Shown piece after piece: positions 15,537-24,214 of a DNA stretch of 47,253 nucleotides (positions are counted from its first letter, which is position 1; each line of letters starts with the position of its first letter). The stretch lies in contig PMXQ01000094.1 in assembly GCA_003171065.1 (NCBI GenBank), positions 1 to 47,253 of the forward strand. The letters run 5' to 3'. The notes below the pieces were generated by a model. It saw only the letters and a program-made list of their open reading frames with translations, ran no database searches and was not told the origin of the DNA. The position numbers and the translations under genes were made by a program. Source of the stretch: Chloroflexota bacterium. Lineage in GTDB: Bacteria > Chloroflexota > Limnocylindria > Limnocylindrales > CSP1-4.

Positions 15537-16004
15537 CTAGTGTCCATACAGGCTGCAGACGATGGTGCCCCCACCGGTCGCGGTGTTCGTGCCGTCCGTC
15601 GCCGTGACGGTCACCGGCAGATCGGTCCTCTGTTGGACACCAGCCCCGTCTATGCAGTTCTCCTCGAACGACGTGTTGAACGACCCGTCCGCGGCAGAGG
15701 TCGGGTTCAGGCCATAGTCGCCGAGAGGGATCCAGCCGCCGGTGCCGAACTCGTAGGCGATGATGACGATCTTCAGGCCGGGCAGGAAGCCCGTCCCGCT
15801 GATCGTGTCAAGCAGGTAGCCGTCGCCGCTGGGCGCGACCTTGCTGGCGAACGACACGTTGGGGCCCCAGGTGCCCGTGCTGAAGGTGTTGGCGGACGCG
15901 GCCTTCGACGCGGTGAACAGGGCAAGGCTGGATCCGGCCTGGGCAAGCAGCGTCGCAAGTGCGAGCATCAGGACGAGCGGAACGCGAAGGCGACGAACGC
16001 TCAT
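15537..16004 (-). CDS. SipW-cognate exported protein
   Basis: 155-residue exported protein starting [20 protein letters not shown], followed by [21 protein letters not shown], a SipW-type cleavage context. The mature region has two Cys (FEENCIDG near the middle and TIVCSLYGH at the end) that could form a disulfide outside the cell, and a [14 protein letters not shown] stretch of beta-sandwich character. Its ATG overlaps the signal-peptidase stop by four bases (ATGA) after a GGAGG, so peptidase and substrate are translationally coupled. Signal-peptide DNA is 92 percent identical to the next gene's while the mature parts differ. No family is assigned to the mature domain. Confidence 0.78.
   Translation of the reverse strand: MSVRRLRVPLVLMLALATLLAQAGSSLALFTASKAASANTFSTGTWGPNVSFASKVAPSGDGYLLDTISGTGFLPGLKIVIIAYEFGTGGWIPLGDYGLNPTSAADGSFNTSFEENCIDGAGVQQRTDLPVTVTATDGTNTATGGGTIVCSLYGH
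15881..15995 (-). repeat. Signal-peptide DNA repeat, copy 2
   Basis: Second copy of the 115-base block described at 15361-15475, in the same orientation and reading frame, starting 520 bases further along. Confidence 0.88.
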
Positions 16005-16582
16005 CCAAGCCTCCCCATCCGCAACGCGTCCAGGGTCCTCGCCAGCTCGCACTCGTACGGTTCCTGTTCCTCTCTGACCGCGTGCTGCTCCAGGTCCTCG
16101 ATCAGCCAGATGCACAGCAGCATGGTGAAGGCCAGTGAGAAGATCGCTAGTACGCCCGTCGGGATGGTCAGCATGTACAGCAGGAACCCCAGGAAGGGCA
16201 ACGAGTACGTGACCCGCCCGGCGACTTCGGATACCGGCTGGAGCGGCGTGTCGGGGTGACCGACCGCGTCGCCCTGGGTTTCGATGTAAAGCCCGCCCGG
16301 CAGGGTGACGATGCGGTCGATGCGGTGGGTGTAGGCGGTCCCCCCGGGCGACTGCACGGTGACTACATCGCCGACCTTGAGGTCCTGAGGCTGAACCCTG
16401 GTGATGTCGACGACTGCCCCCAGCGGGATTGCCGGCGACATCGAGGAGCCCCGGATGACGACCATCCGATGGCCGACGGCGGGGCCGATGTTGGCGGCAA
16501 GAACGAGGGAGAGGACCGACATCACGAGTGCGATGAGGGCCAGATCGAGCAGCCAGCGCGTCAGTCGCAGTGCTGTGCTCAT
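16001..16582 (-). CDS. SipW-like (ER-type) signal peptidase I
   Basis: 193-residue membrane protease, family S26. N-terminal membrane span ([19 protein letters not shown]), then the Ser nucleophile box [15 protein letters not shown], substrate-binding GDVVTVQSP, and the ER-type general-base motif [10 protein letters not shown], where His replaces the Lys of ordinary bacterial leader peptidases. The C-terminal half has [20 protein letters not shown], a second span and a charged cytoplasmic tail. SipW and archaeal/ER enzymes share this His form. It lies between three SipW-cognate proteins, and is inferred to mature them. AGGGA precedes the ATG; the stop overlaps the next start. Confidence 0.92.
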   Translation of the reverse strand: MSTALRLTRWLLDLALIALVMSVLSLVLAANIGPAVGHRMVVIRGSSMSPAIPLGAVVDITRVQPQDLKVGDVVTVQSPGGTAYTHRIDRIVTLPGGLYIETQGDAVGHPDTPLQPVSEVAGRVTYSLPFLGFLLYMLTIPTGVLAIFSLAFTMLLCIWLIEDLEQHAVREEQEPYECELARTLDALRMGRLG

Positions 16583-16614
16583 CGGTCCCTGCTTGTCCTT
16601 CCTGATTGCCGAAC

Positions 16615-16652
16615 CGCCGGCCGTGACCCGTCGAGACGAGTCACGGCCGGCG
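16615..16652 (-). terminator. Strong hairpin between TasA-like gene and signal peptidase
   Basis: Perfect 13-bp arms CGCCGGCCGTGAC (16615-16627) and GTCACGGCCGGCG (16640-16652) with a 12-base loop that itself contains CGTC/GACG. No U-run follows on the minus strand. It sits within the operon, so it may attenuate read-through or protect the upstream mRNA, giving more exported protein than peptidase. Confidence 0.6.
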
Positions 16653-16672
16653 TCGGTGCAGCCGAAGCGCTA

Positions 16673-17275
16673 CTAGTTGTTCGCCGTCTGCTCGGCATAG
16701 AAGGTGAAGGTCATCGTGGTCGATGCACCCTCGTAGGCGTTTACTGTCAAGAGCGGAAGCGTCGCCCGGAAGCAGAGGGTCTCAAAGAGACCCGCGCCCA
16801 ACATGCGGCCGCCGTTCGGGTGGGTCGCGAAAGTTCCGATCAAGTTGCCTTCGAGGTACGGGACCACGCCGCTGAACAGCGAGGTGCCGGTGAAGGCCGT
16901 GCACGTCGTGCCGCCGACGGCATCCGGCTGGCGGATGGTGACCGTGATCTGCGAGGCCAGGCCCTTGCTGTCCGTGTTCGTGGCGGAGCCAGAGACGGCG
17001 TAGCGCATCTGCGCGGTTCCGGTGTTGGTCACGACGACAGAACCGTTGACGGTGTCGCCCGGCATCATCGTGACGTCGCTCAAGATCGTCGCCGCCGGGT
17101 TGATCCCGATGTGGATCGTGCCGGTGGTGAACGTGTTGGCGGCAGCGGAGACGCTGTCGGTGAACAGGGCCAGAGACATGGTTGCGCCAGTGGCGCTTAT
17201 GAGTGCGGTCCCCGCCATCAGCAGGGCAAGCAGGCCTCGCCTGCGGCGGTGGTGGGTATTCTTCGTGCTCTCCAT
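16673..17275 (-). CDS. TasA/CalY-like SipW-cognate exported protein
   Basis: 200-residue exported protein resembling TasA/camelysin (PF12389) biofilm-fibre subunits in size and architecture. A basic run (HHRRRR) precedes the hydrophobic segment LLALLMAGTALISATGATM and then SLALFTDSVSAAANTFTTGT. The mature part has the family-like feature PGDTVNGSVVVTNTGTAQMRY and a C-terminal beta strand with MTFTFYAEQTANN. Start: ATG 17275, chosen for an AAGGA seven bases upstream; ATG 17290 is possible. It is first in an operon with a signal peptidase and two further exported proteins. A structured leader and a strong downstream hairpin suggest separate control of its level. Fibre formation is inference. 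Confidence 0.8.
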   Translation of the reverse strand: MESTKNTHHRRRRGLLALLMAGTALISATGATMSLALFTDSVSAAANTFTTGTIHIGINPAATILSDVTMMPGDTVNGSVVVTNTGTAQMRYAVSGSATNTDSKGLASQITVTIRQPDAVGGTTCTAFTGTSLFSGVVPYLEGNLIGTFATHPNGGRMLGAGLFETLCFRATLPLLTVNAYEGASTTMTFTFYAEQTANN

Positions 17276-17290
17276 GTTGCAATCCTTCAT

Positions 17291-17824
17291 CTCACGGCCG
17301 GTGGCCGGTACTTCCGGGCGGCCGGCGGCGGGGGCATCCTGCGAAAGTTGCCTTTTGGCACCGATCGCCGGTTTGTGCCCAGCGCGTTGGCGCCATCAAA
17401 CCCCCGAAATGGGGACCTCACAACCGGACCTCAGGGTTTGCACTGCTGGTACGTTGGTCATCTCAAGTTAAGTAGGTGAATCGCCGATTGCGTTGCCGGC
17501 GCGCACCCTGACCATCGGCTGTCCGGCGGTCCTGCTCTGACTCATGCAACAGGCGGGCGGAGGAGCCGGACCAAAGGGGTACCGGGCCGGGGTTCGAATG
17601 ACGATCCACCCTTGGATCGAGAGTCCGCGGCCCCCGCAGGCCCCCTCTCCTCAAGCCGTCCAGCGTCGAGGCCGATTCTTAGTCCGACAGGCTGTATCCT
17701 CGGCCAGGCAGCCGATGCCTCTGGCCGGGTTCGTCGTGCCCTGCTGCTTGCAAGCTGCCGGCGACGGACCGGCGCGCCGATGGCGTTGCCGTAGCACGCG
17801 TCCGAACGAGGCGGCGCGGAGAAG
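17291..17824. other. Intergenic region between TasA-like operon and PilZ gene
   Basis: 534 bases between divergent genes. The left third holds the structured leader described separately. The remainder (about 17480-17820) has no convincing gene: a T-loop-like GGTTCGAAT near 17590 does not fold into a tRNA. A GGAGAAG just before 17825 is the PilZ ribosome site. No clear sigma-70 promoter was found on either strand. Confidence 0.6.
17370..17440 (-). promoter_or_regulatory. Structured 5' leader with mutually exclusive stems upstream of TasA-like gene
   Basis: Read on the minus strand: CAAACCC (17440-17434), then GGGTTTG (17403-17397), then CAAACC (17375-17370). The middle segment can pair with either neighbour but not both, as in attenuators and riboswitches. 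A CCCC/GGGG hairpin lies inside the first option and a GCGC/GCGC hairpin inside the second. No known riboswitch consensus was matched. The leader ends about 95 bases before the start codon. Confidence 0.45.
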
Positions 17825-18529
17825 ATGATCGAAGCAGACGTAAAGCCGGCCGTTCACGATCAAGTTCTCGTCGAGGGCGAGATCGATGGGGAGGTCGTCG
17901 GCCTGCGCGCGGTCATCGTCAACGTGATGCCGACGAGCCTCTGGCTGGGCCTGGTTCGACCGGATGCCAATCTGGAGAAGCTTCGCCCGGATCAGCCGCT
18001 GCACCTGACGTTCAGGCGCAAGGGAGCGGCGATGGTGGCAGCCTCGACATTCCTGAGCCACCTCGGCGCAAGCCGCTCGCGCCTGTTCTCGATTGAATGG
18101 CCGAACGACTTCCAGCTTGTCCAGCGGCGAGCCCACCTCCGTCTGGACGCACAGTGTCCGGTCGCATACACGGTCACCAGCCAGAGCGAAACCGGTAGCG
18201 CCGGCCTGACCGGAAGGGGGACGACGCGCAACATCAGCGCTGGCGGGATCCAGTTCGTCGTTCAGCCTGGCGAAGTGACGGTCGCCCCAGGCGACGAGCT
18301 CGAGATCAGCATCGGCCTGGGTCTGGACGCAGTCGAGGCGGGGGCGGAAGTGATCCGCGTGGAGGAGATCGCCGAGGGCCGCGCCAGGTCGAAAGCCTCC
18401 GCCAAAGTCCCGATGACGTTCATCGCCGTGCGCTTCATCTCGGTCTCGGAGATGACGCAGGACAAGATCGTGCGCTACATCTTCTCGCTGCAGCGGACGC
18501 GGCGAGATGCCGTTCGCAAGCCCGCCTGA
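17825..18529 (+). CDS. PilZ-domain protein (YcgR-like), c-di-GMP receptor candidate
   Basis: 234-residue cytoplasmic protein with a YcgR-like two-part layout: an N-terminal beta domain (residues 1-95) and a C-terminal PilZ domain. Both c-di-GMP motifs are present: RxxxR in QRRAHLRLDA near residue 100, and (D/N)xSxxG in NISAGGIQF near residue 137. GGAGAAG precedes the ATG. It diverges from the SipW/TasA-like operon, and c-di-GMP commonly controls matrix production and motility, so a regulatory link is plausible but not shown. No flagellar genes are in the window. It converges on pheA, with a short hairpin between them. Confidence 0.9.
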   Translation: MIEADVKPAVHDQVLVEGEIDGEVVGLRAVIVNVMPTSLWLGLVRPDANLEKLRPDQPLHLTFRRKGAAMVAASTFLSHLGASRSRLFSIEWPNDFQLVQRRAHLRLDAQCPVAYTVTSQSETGSAGLTGRGTTRNISAGGIQFVVQPGEVTVAPGDELEISIGLGLDAVEAGAEVIRVEEIAEGRARSKASAKVPMTFIAVRFISVSEMTQDKIVRYIFSLQRTRRDAVRKPA

Positions 18530-18561
18530 CGGGTGCGGCGGGCGACCTGGGCTCGGAACCA

Positions 18562-18584
18562 CCGGATCGCACCGGCGGATCCGG
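18562..18584. terminator. Short hairpin between convergent PilZ gene and pheA
   Basis: CCGGATC (18562-18568) and GATCCGG (18578-18584) are perfect 7-bp arms between the stops at 18529 and 18586. It could serve both strands. No T-run is present. Confidence 0.35.
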
Positions 18585-18585
18585 G

Positions 18586-19482
18586 CTAGTCTTCGGCCGC
18601 TCGGTGGTAGACCCCCGCCACCCTGACCATCACGGCTTCGCGCAGAAGGGAAGCGAGCGCCGCGGCGCAGTCGGGCGACTCGGGGTCCGAGTCCATGTCC
18701 GCCCAGAAGACGTATTCCCAGCGCACGCCCCTGCTCGGTCGGGACTCCAGGCGGGACAGGTTGATCCTGCGTTCGGCGAAGCTGCCGAGGCATCGATACA
18801 GGCTGCCCGGGACGTTGCGGACCGCCCAGACCAGGGTCGTCTTCAGCGGACCCGCCAGCGCCGCCGGGACGAACCACGAATCAGGGAGAGGATCGCGCGC
18901 GAGGACGGCGAATCGAGTCCTGTTGGCGTCGCCGGTCTGGATATCGGCGGCGAGCACCTCCAGGCCGTACAACGGGGCGACCCGAGCGGATGCCACCGCG
19001 GCCCCGCCCATCTCGCGCTTCTCGGCGATGGACTTGGCCGCGCCGGCGGTGTTGTAGCTGGTCAGGACCTGCCAGGGTCGGGAGCGCAGGAACTCGTCGG
19101 CCTGGTCCAGCGCCTGAGCGATGCTGTACACGCGCTCGATCTGGTCGAGCGTCTGGCCCGGCAGAGCCAGCAGGGCAAGCCGAACCGGCACCGTCACCTC
19201 GGCCGCGATCCGGATCTCGTCGAACTTGAAGAGCAGGTCGTAGATCTCGCGCACGCTGCCGCCTGCCGATCGCTCGATGGGGACGACGCCGGCATCGACC
19301 GATCCCTCGTGCACGGCCTCGAAGACGGCCCGCCACGTCGGCATCGCAACGGCCTCCGGAGCGGCGAACGCCGACAGGACGCCGTCCTCCGAGAAGGCGC
19401 CGGGCTCTCCCTGGAACGCGACCCGTGGCGAGGCTTTGGGCGGCTCCGGCGTGGACCGAGCTCCGGACGCTGGCGATGCCAT
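18586..19482 (-). CDS. pheA: Prephenate dehydratase
   Basis: 298-residue enzyme converting prephenate to phenylpyruvate in phenylalanine synthesis. The catalytic domain shows VAFQGEPGAFSEDG, GVVPIERSAGGSV (most enzymes have Asn where this has Arg), YNTAGAAKSIAE and the TRF motif in NRTRFAVLAR. The C-terminal ACT domain carries the Phe-binding ESRP motif in LSRLESRPSRGVRWEYVFW, so feedback inhibition by phenylalanine is expected. No chorismate mutase domain is attached. A very strong GGAGGAGGG lies just before the ATG, 15 bases after the cimA stop. It is the last gene of the branched-chain amino-acid operon, an uncommon placement. Confidence 0.95.
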   Translation of the reverse strand: MASPASGARSTPEPPKASPRVAFQGEPGAFSEDGVLSAFAAPEAVAMPTWRAVFEAVHEGSVDAGVVPIERSAGGSVREIYDLLFKFDEIRIAAEVTVPVRLALLALPGQTLDQIERVYSIAQALDQADEFLRSRPWQVLTSYNTAGAAKSIAEKREMGGAAVASARVAPLYGLEVLAADIQTGDANRTRFAVLARDPLPDSWFVPAALAGPLKTTLVWAVRNVPGSLYRCLGSFAERRINLSRLESRPSRGVRWEYVFWADMDSDPESPDCAAALASLLREAVMVRVAGVYHRAAED

Positions 19483-19497
19483 CGAACCCTCCTCCAG

Positions 19498-21174
19498 CTA
19501 GTCGGGGTGCCTGGGCCGGGCGGCGCCGGCCGCCCCGTTGCCCGGCGCGGCGGTGGTGAAATGGCGCTCGTCGCGCCGCCGCACTTCCGCGCCCGTCTTC
19601 CAGATGGCGTACTCCAGTGAGTCGCACAGGGCCTGGCAGGAGGCCGCGATGATGTTCGTGCCGCTGCCCATCGTCGACCATTCCAGGACGCCGTTGGACG
19701 AATCGATGATGACCCGCGTCTGGGCACCCGTGGCTTCCTCGCTGTCGAGGATGCGGACCTTGTAGTCGACCAGGTGCACCGAGTCGAGCTGCGGGTAGAA
19801 GGCGCCCAGCGCCTTGCGCAGGGCGGTGTCCAGGGCGTTGACCGGGCCGTTGCCGTCGGCGGCGGTGTGGAGCACCTCGCCCGCGACCTCGACCTTGACC
19901 GTGGCCTCCGCGAGCAGCTCGGCGCCACCGCGCTGCTCCACCAGAACGGTGTAATCGCACAGCGCGAAGGGCGGTTCGTAGCCGGCCTTGTGGCGCTTCA
20001 CCAGCAGCTCGAACGACGCCTCGGCGCCCTCGAAGGCGAGGCCCTCGGCCTCGAGCTGCTTGATGACCAGGCTGAGCGCCTTCGGATCGACGCCGTCGAG
20101 CTGCTGGCCGAGCTGTTCCGCCCGGAGCTGCGTGTTGGCCTTGCCGCCGAGCTCGCTGACCACGAGGCGCATGACGTTGCCGACCACGGCCGGATCCACG
20201 TGCTGGTAGGCGCTGCTGGCACGGGCCGTGGCCGAGCCGTGGACGCCGCCCTTGTGGGCGAACGCCGAGCGGCCGACGTACGGCTGGTGGTCGTCGGGCG
20301 CGATGTTGACGATCTCGGCCACGTAGCGGGCCATCTCCGTCAGCTCGCCCAGGCGGCCCGAAGGGACGGGCTCGTAGCTGGTCTTGAGCTCGAGGTCGGC
20401 CAGGATGCTGACGAGATTGGCGTTTCCGCAGCGCTCGCCGTAGCCGTTGATCGTGCCCTGGACGTGACGAACGCCGTTGGCGACCGCGGCCAGCGAGTTG
20501 GCCACGGCGAGCTCCGAGTCGTTGTGGCAGTGGATGCCCCACACCACGTCCGCGGCCCCGCCGGCGTGGTCGCCAGCGAGAGCCGCCATCGTGGCCCGCA
20601 CGATCTCCACGAGTTGGTCGGTCAGTGTGCCGCCGTTGGTCTCGCACAGGACGAGGGTGCTCGCCCCGGCGTCCCTGGCCGCTCGGAGAGTGGCCAGGGC
20701 ATAGGCGGGATCGTCCTTGTAGCCGTCGAAGTAGTGCTCGGCGTCGTACACCGTCTCGCGGCCCGCGGCGGCCGCGAAGGCCACGGAGTCGGCCACCATG
20801 GCCAGGTTCTCTTCGGGCGTGGCGCCGAGGACGTCGCGGACGTGGAGCAGCCAGCTCTTGCCGAAGATCGTCACAACGGGCGTGCCGGCGGCCACGATGG
20901 CGACCAGGTTCGGGTCGGTTTCCGCGCGGTTGGAGCGGTGCCGGGTGGAGCCGAATGCCGCGAGCTTCGCGTTCTTCCATTCGATCGACCGGGCGGCCGC
21001 GAAGAAGTCGACGTCCTTGGGGTTCGAGCCGGGCCAGCCGCCTTCGATGTAAGCCAGACCGAACTCGTCGAGGCGGCGGGCGATCTTGATCTTGTCTGCC
21101 AGCGAGACGACCAGCCCTTCTCGCTGGGTGCCATCGCGCAGTGTCGTGTCGTAGAGGATTACGCGGTCGCTCAT
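19498..21174 (-). CDS. cimA: (R)-citramalate synthase
   Basis: 558-residue Claisen-condensing enzyme joining pyruvate and acetyl-CoA, the entry to the threonine-independent isoleucine route. The DRE-TIM barrel shows [15 protein letters not shown], the metal-site [26 protein letters not shown] and [14 protein letters not shown]-terminal LeuA-dimer-like regulatory domain follows (about residue 400 on). Length and motifs fit the CimA group (TIGR00977) better than 2-isopropylmalate synthase, and both are homologous. Its ATG overlaps the leuB stop (ATGA). LeuBCD can process citramalate as well as isopropylmalate, which explains the neighbourhood. Confidence 0.93.
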   Translation of the reverse strand: MSDRVILYDTTLRDGTQREGLVVSLADKIKIARRLDEFGLAYIEGGWPGSNPKDVDFFAAARSIEWKNAKLAAFGSTRHRSNRAETDPNLVAIVAAGTPVVTIFGKSWLLHVRDVLGATPEENLAMVADSVAFAAAAGRETVYDAEHYFDGYKDDPAYALATLRAARDAGASTLVLCETNGGTLTDQLVEIVRATMAALAGDHAGGAADVVWGIHCHNDSELAVANSLAAVANGVRHVQGTINGYGERCGNANLVSILADLELKTSYEPVPSGRLGELTEMARYVAEIVNIAPDDHQPYVGRSAFAHKGGVHGSATARASSAYQHVDPAVVGNVMRLVVSELGGKANTQLRAEQLGQQLDGVDPKALSLVIKQLEAEGLAFEGAEASFELLVKRHKAGYEPPFALCDYTVLVEQRGGAELLAEATVKVEVAGEVLHTAADGNGPVNALDTALRKALGAFYPQLDSVHLVDYKVRILDSEEATGAQTRVIIDSSNGVLEWSTMGSGTNIIAASCQALCDSLEYAIWKTGAEVRRRDERHFTTAAPGNGAAGAARPRHPD

Positions 21175-22391
21175 CGGGCGGCCGCCTTCGCGCCGGCGCT
21201 CGTGATCGCGGCCGCGGCGCTTCCTGCGGCGCCCGCCTCGAGGGCGGCGATCACCGCATCGGCCATGGCCTGCGTCCCGACCTTGCGCTGCCCGGGCTGC
21301 TCACCCGTGGCGGCGACGAGATCCGGAGTGCGGTAGCCGCCGGCCAGCGCCGCGCCGACCGCCGCCTCGATGGCCTCGGCGGCGGCCGCCTGGCCCAGCG
21401 ACCAGCGCAGCATCATCGCGCCGGAGAGAATCGTGGCGATCGGATTGGCGACGTCCTTGCCGGCGATGTCCGGCGCGGAGCCGTGGATCGGCTCGTACAG
21501 GCCGTGAAGCCCGTAGGCGGTCCGGCGCTCGCAGATCGAGGCGGACGGCAGCATCCCCAGCGAACCCGCCAGCACGCTGGCCTCGTCCGAGAGGATGTCG
21601 CCGAAGAGATTCTCGGTGACGATGACGTCGAAGACGGCGGGCCTCTGGATCAGCGTCATGGCGCAGGCGTCCACCAGCCGGTGCTCGACCGCGACGTCGG
21701 GGTACTCGGGCTTGACCTCTTCCACGATCGTCCGCCACAGCCGGGAGGACGACAGCACGTTGGCCTTGTCGACGCTGGTCAGCTTCTTGCGGCGCCCGCG
21801 GGCCAGCTCGAAGGCCAGCTTCACGACGCGGCGGATCTCGCCTTCCGTGTAGAAGAGCGTGTCCACGACCTCGCGGCCGCTGGGGCCCTGGCGCTGCTCG
21901 GAGGGCTTACCGAAGTAGAGCCCGCCGGTCAGCTCGCGCACGATCAGCATGTCGACGCCTTCGAGCAGCGACTCGCGGACCGGCGAGCTGCCGCGCAGCA
22001 CCGGCTGAACAGTGACCGGCCGAAGGTTGGCGTACAGGCCCAGCCCCTTGCGCAGCGCCAGGAGCGCCTGCTCGGGCCGGACCCTCGCCGTGGGATCGTC
22101 GTACTTCGGATCGCCGATCGCGCCGAAATAGACGGCGTCCGCGGCGGCGCAGGCGGCCAGGTCCTCGTCGCGCATCGGCACGCCGTAGGCGTCGATGGCC
22201 ACGCCGCCGATCAGCACCTTCTGCCACTCGAAGGCGAAACCGAAGAGCCGACCGGCGGTCTCGAGCACGCGCCGGCCGCCCGCAATCACCTCCGGGCCGA
22301 TCCCATCACCGGGAACGACGACGAGGCGGTACGTCGCCACTGGGTCGGCCGATGCCGGCGTTGGATCCAGCGGCTGGCCTGGCGTTGTCAC
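21171..22391 (-). CDS. leuB: 3-isopropylmalate dehydrogenase
   Basis: 406-residue NAD-dependent decarboxylating dehydrogenase of leucine synthesis, which also acts on beta-methylmalate in the citramalate route. Motifs: [12 protein letters not shown], the substrate-binding arginines in [31 protein letters not shown], and the metal/NAD site [10 protein letters not shown] followed by [11 protein letters not shown]- and C-termini carry Ala-rich extensions of about 20 and 30 residues compared with the usual ~355-residue enzyme. The start is a GTG at 22391 with GGAGAAG upstream. It overlaps cimA by four bases and is 144 bases from ilvC, a gap holding a strong hairpin. Confidence 0.95.
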   Translation of the reverse strand: MTTPGQPLDPTPASADPVATYRLVVVPGDGIGPEVIAGGRRVLETAGRLFGFAFEWQKVLIGGVAIDAYGVPMRDEDLAACAAADAVYFGAIGDPKYDDPTARVRPEQALLALRKGLGLYANLRPVTVQPVLRGSSPVRESLLEGVDMLIVRELTGGLYFGKPSEQRQGPSGREVVDTLFYTEGEIRRVVKLAFELARGRRKKLTSVDKANVLSSSRLWRTIVEEVKPEYPDVAVEHRLVDACAMTLIQRPAVFDVIVTENLFGDILSDEASVLAGSLGMLPSASICERRTAYGLHGLYEPIHGSAPDIAGKDVANPIATILSGAMMLRWSLGQAAAAEAIEAAVGAALAGGYRTPDLVAATGEQPGQRKVGTQAMADAVIAALEAGAAGSAAAAITSAGAKAAAR

Positions 22392-22420
22392 GGGAGCTTC
22401 TCCACTCTTTCGGGGGCATG

Positions 22421-22442
22421 GCCGGCGGCGCGTGCCGCCGGC
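22421..22442 (-). terminator. Intra-operon hairpin between ilvC and leuB
   Basis: GCCGGCGGC (22421-22429) and GCCGCCGGC (22434-22442) form a perfect 9-bp stem with a four-base loop, flanked by near-symmetric CATG/CATG. There is no T-run. It could modulate read-through from ilvBNC to leuB-cimA-pheA or stabilise the upstream message. Confidence 0.5.
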
Positions 22443-22535
22443 GCCATGTCAGAGATGCGAACGGACCCCGGGGCCCCACCCCGGCCGGGTACGGTGGAAG
22501 GTGCGTTGTCGCTCATCGAGCACCCCCAGAGGCGA

Positions 22536-23576
22536 TCAATCCTTGGACTTGGCCGAGGCCTGCGGCTGGCCGTCGACGACTTCCACGGGATTGAGGAAAG
22601 GCATCGCCTTGCGCAGGCGGGCGCCGACCTGCTCCACCTGGTGGTCGCGACCGGCTTCGCGCATCTTCTTGAACTTCGGCAGGCCGGCCTCGTTCTCGGC
22701 GATCCAGGCCGCCGCAAAGGTGCCGTCCTGGATCTCGTGGAGGACCTTGCGCATCTCCTCGCGCACGCGGGCGTCGATGATCCGCGGGCCGGAGACATAG
22801 TCTCCGTACTCGGCGGTGTCGCTAACCGAGAAGCGCATGAAGTTCATGCCGCCGCGGTACATCAGGTCGACGATGAGCTTGAGCTCGTGCATGACCTCGA
22901 AGTAGGCCAGCTCCGGCTGGTAGCCCGCCTCGACCAGGGTCTCGAATCCGTTCTTGATCAGGCTCGTGACGCCGCCGCACAGCACGACCTGCTCGCCGAA
23001 GAGGTCAGTCTCGGTCTCTTCCTTGAACGTCGTCTCGAGAACGCCGGCTCGGGTTGCGCCGATGCCGCGCGCATATGCGAGGGTGCGGGCACGCGCGGTG
23101 CCGGTCGCGTCCTTCTCCACGGCGAAGAGAGCGGGCACGCCGCCGCCCTGCTCGAAGACCGAGCGGACGAGGTGGCCGGGGCCCTTGGGCGCCACCATGC
23201 CGACGTCGATGCCCTCACCCGGGCGGATGCGGTCGAACCGGATATTGAAGCCGTGGGCGAACATGAGCAGCTGGCCGGCGTGCATGTTCGGCTCGATCGA
23301 CGTCTCGAATACCTTCTTCTGCATGGTGTCCGGGACCAGGATCATGATCACGTCCGCGGCCTTGACCGCGTCCGCGATGTCGGCCGTCTTTAGGCCGGCT
23401 TCGTCGGCAAGGGCTCGGGCCTTGGGGTTGACCTCGACGACGGTTACGTTATAGCCCGAGTCGTGCAGGTTCTGGGCATGGGCGTGGCCCTGGCTCCCGT
23501 AGCCGATGATGGCGATCTTCTGGCCGGCGAGGGCCGTGGGATCTGCATCGTTGTCGTAGTACATGCGCGCGGTCAT
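22536..23576 (-). CDS. ilvC: Ketol-acid reductoisomerase
   Basis: 346-residue class I NADPH-dependent enzyme converting acetolactate or acetohydroxybutyrate to dihydroxy acids. The Rossmann motif [17 protein letters not shown] is near the N-terminus; [20 protein letters not shown] and the metal-ligand region [19 protein letters not shown] are intact, with the second acidic cluster in [16 protein letters not shown]. The C-terminus carries a short Lys/Gln-rich extension. Its ATG overlaps the ilvN stop by four bases, so it is co-translated with the preceding gene. Confidence 0.97.
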   Translation of the reverse strand: MTARMYYDNDADPTALAGQKIAIIGYGSQGHAHAQNLHDSGYNVTVVEVNPKARALADEAGLKTADIADAVKAADVIMILVPDTMQKKVFETSIEPNMHAGQLLMFAHGFNIRFDRIRPGEGIDVGMVAPKGPGHLVRSVFEQGGGVPALFAVEKDATGTARARTLAYARGIGATRAGVLETTFKEETETDLFGEQVVLCGGVTSLIKNGFETLVEAGYQPELAYFEVMHELKLIVDLMYRGGMNFMRFSVSDTAEYGDYVSGPRIIDARVREEMRKVLHEIQDGTFAAAWIAENEAGLPKFKKMREAGRDHQVEQVGARLRKAMPFLNPVEVVDGQPQASAKSKD

Positions 23577-24214
23577 CGCTTAACTGCCTCCTCGATCGAC
23601 CCGGCACCCCGGGACATCACGACGGTACCCGAGCGGACGAGCTCCTTGATCCCGAACCCGCGAAGGAGCGCGATGATCGCGTCCACCTCGGCTTCGGTCC
23701 CGGTCGCCTCCACGATCAGCGACTCGGCCGCAAGATCCACGACTTTGGCCTTGTACATGTCTGCGATGGTCAGCACCTCGCCGCGATTGCGGTCATCGGC
23801 GCGGACCTTGATCAGCGCGATCTCGTGCTCGACGGTCGGGTCGCTCGTGACGTCCTGGACCTTGAGCACGTCGATGAGCCGGTAGAGCTGCTTGGCCGCC
23901 TGTTCGACCGCCACGTCGTCTCCGCGCAGCGTGAGCGTCATGCGGCTGACCTCCGGCTGGTCAGTGTGACTGACCGCGAGAGTCTCGATGTTGAAGCTGC
24001 GCGCCCGCATCAGGCTGGCGACGCGGTTGAGGACGCCGGGCTTGTTCAGGACGATGGCGACGAGAACGTGACGGTGCGCCTCGCCGTGGCCGGGCAGAGC
24101 CCGCGCGGGCGGCGCGGTGTGGGCCGGCGCCGGGTGGGATGCGGCCGCGCCACCCACGGCCGGTGCGCCGCCTGGATCGGCGCTGCCGCCGGGGGTCGAA
24201 CCGGTGGGGCTCAT
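23573..24214 (-). CDS. ilvN: Acetolactate synthase regulatory (small) subunit
   Basis: 213-residue regulatory subunit that binds valine and activates IlvB. After a Pro/Ala/Gly-rich N-terminal extension of about 48 residues comes the ACT domain [19 protein letters not shown] followed by [12 protein letters not shown]. The C-terminal domain has [15 protein letters not shown] and ends near [12 protein letters not shown]. Typical small subunits are ~160-170 residues, so the extra length is all at the N-terminus. ATG overlaps the ilvB stop (ATGA) and the gene overlaps ilvC the same way. A longer open frame upstream is a shadow of ilvB. Confidence 0.94.
   Translation of the reverse strand: MSPTGSTPGGSADPGGAPAVGGAAASHPAPAHTAPPARALPGHGEAHRHVLVAIVLNKPGVLNRVASLMRARSFNIETLAVSHTDQPEVSRMTLTLRGDDVAVEQAAKQLYRLIDVLKVQDVTSDPTVEHEIALIKVRADDRNRGEVLTIADMYKAKVVDLAAESLIVEATGTEAEVDAIIALLRGFGIKELVRSGTVVMSRGAGSIEEAVKR

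Noticed and set aside
17370-17480. c-di-GMP (GEMM) riboswitch
   Set aside because: A GCAAACC stretch recalls the motif, but the second conserved block and the GNRA/receptor layout are absent.
17580-17610. tRNA-like T-loop (GGTTCGAAT)
   Set aside because: The bases either side do not form a T-stem, and no matching acceptor or anticodon arms could be drawn on either strand.
18881-20980. Long minus-strand open frame of 699 codons
   Set aside because: It is a shadow of cimA and pheA in another frame: Arg/Gly/Pro-rich composition with no motifs, while both real genes are intact.
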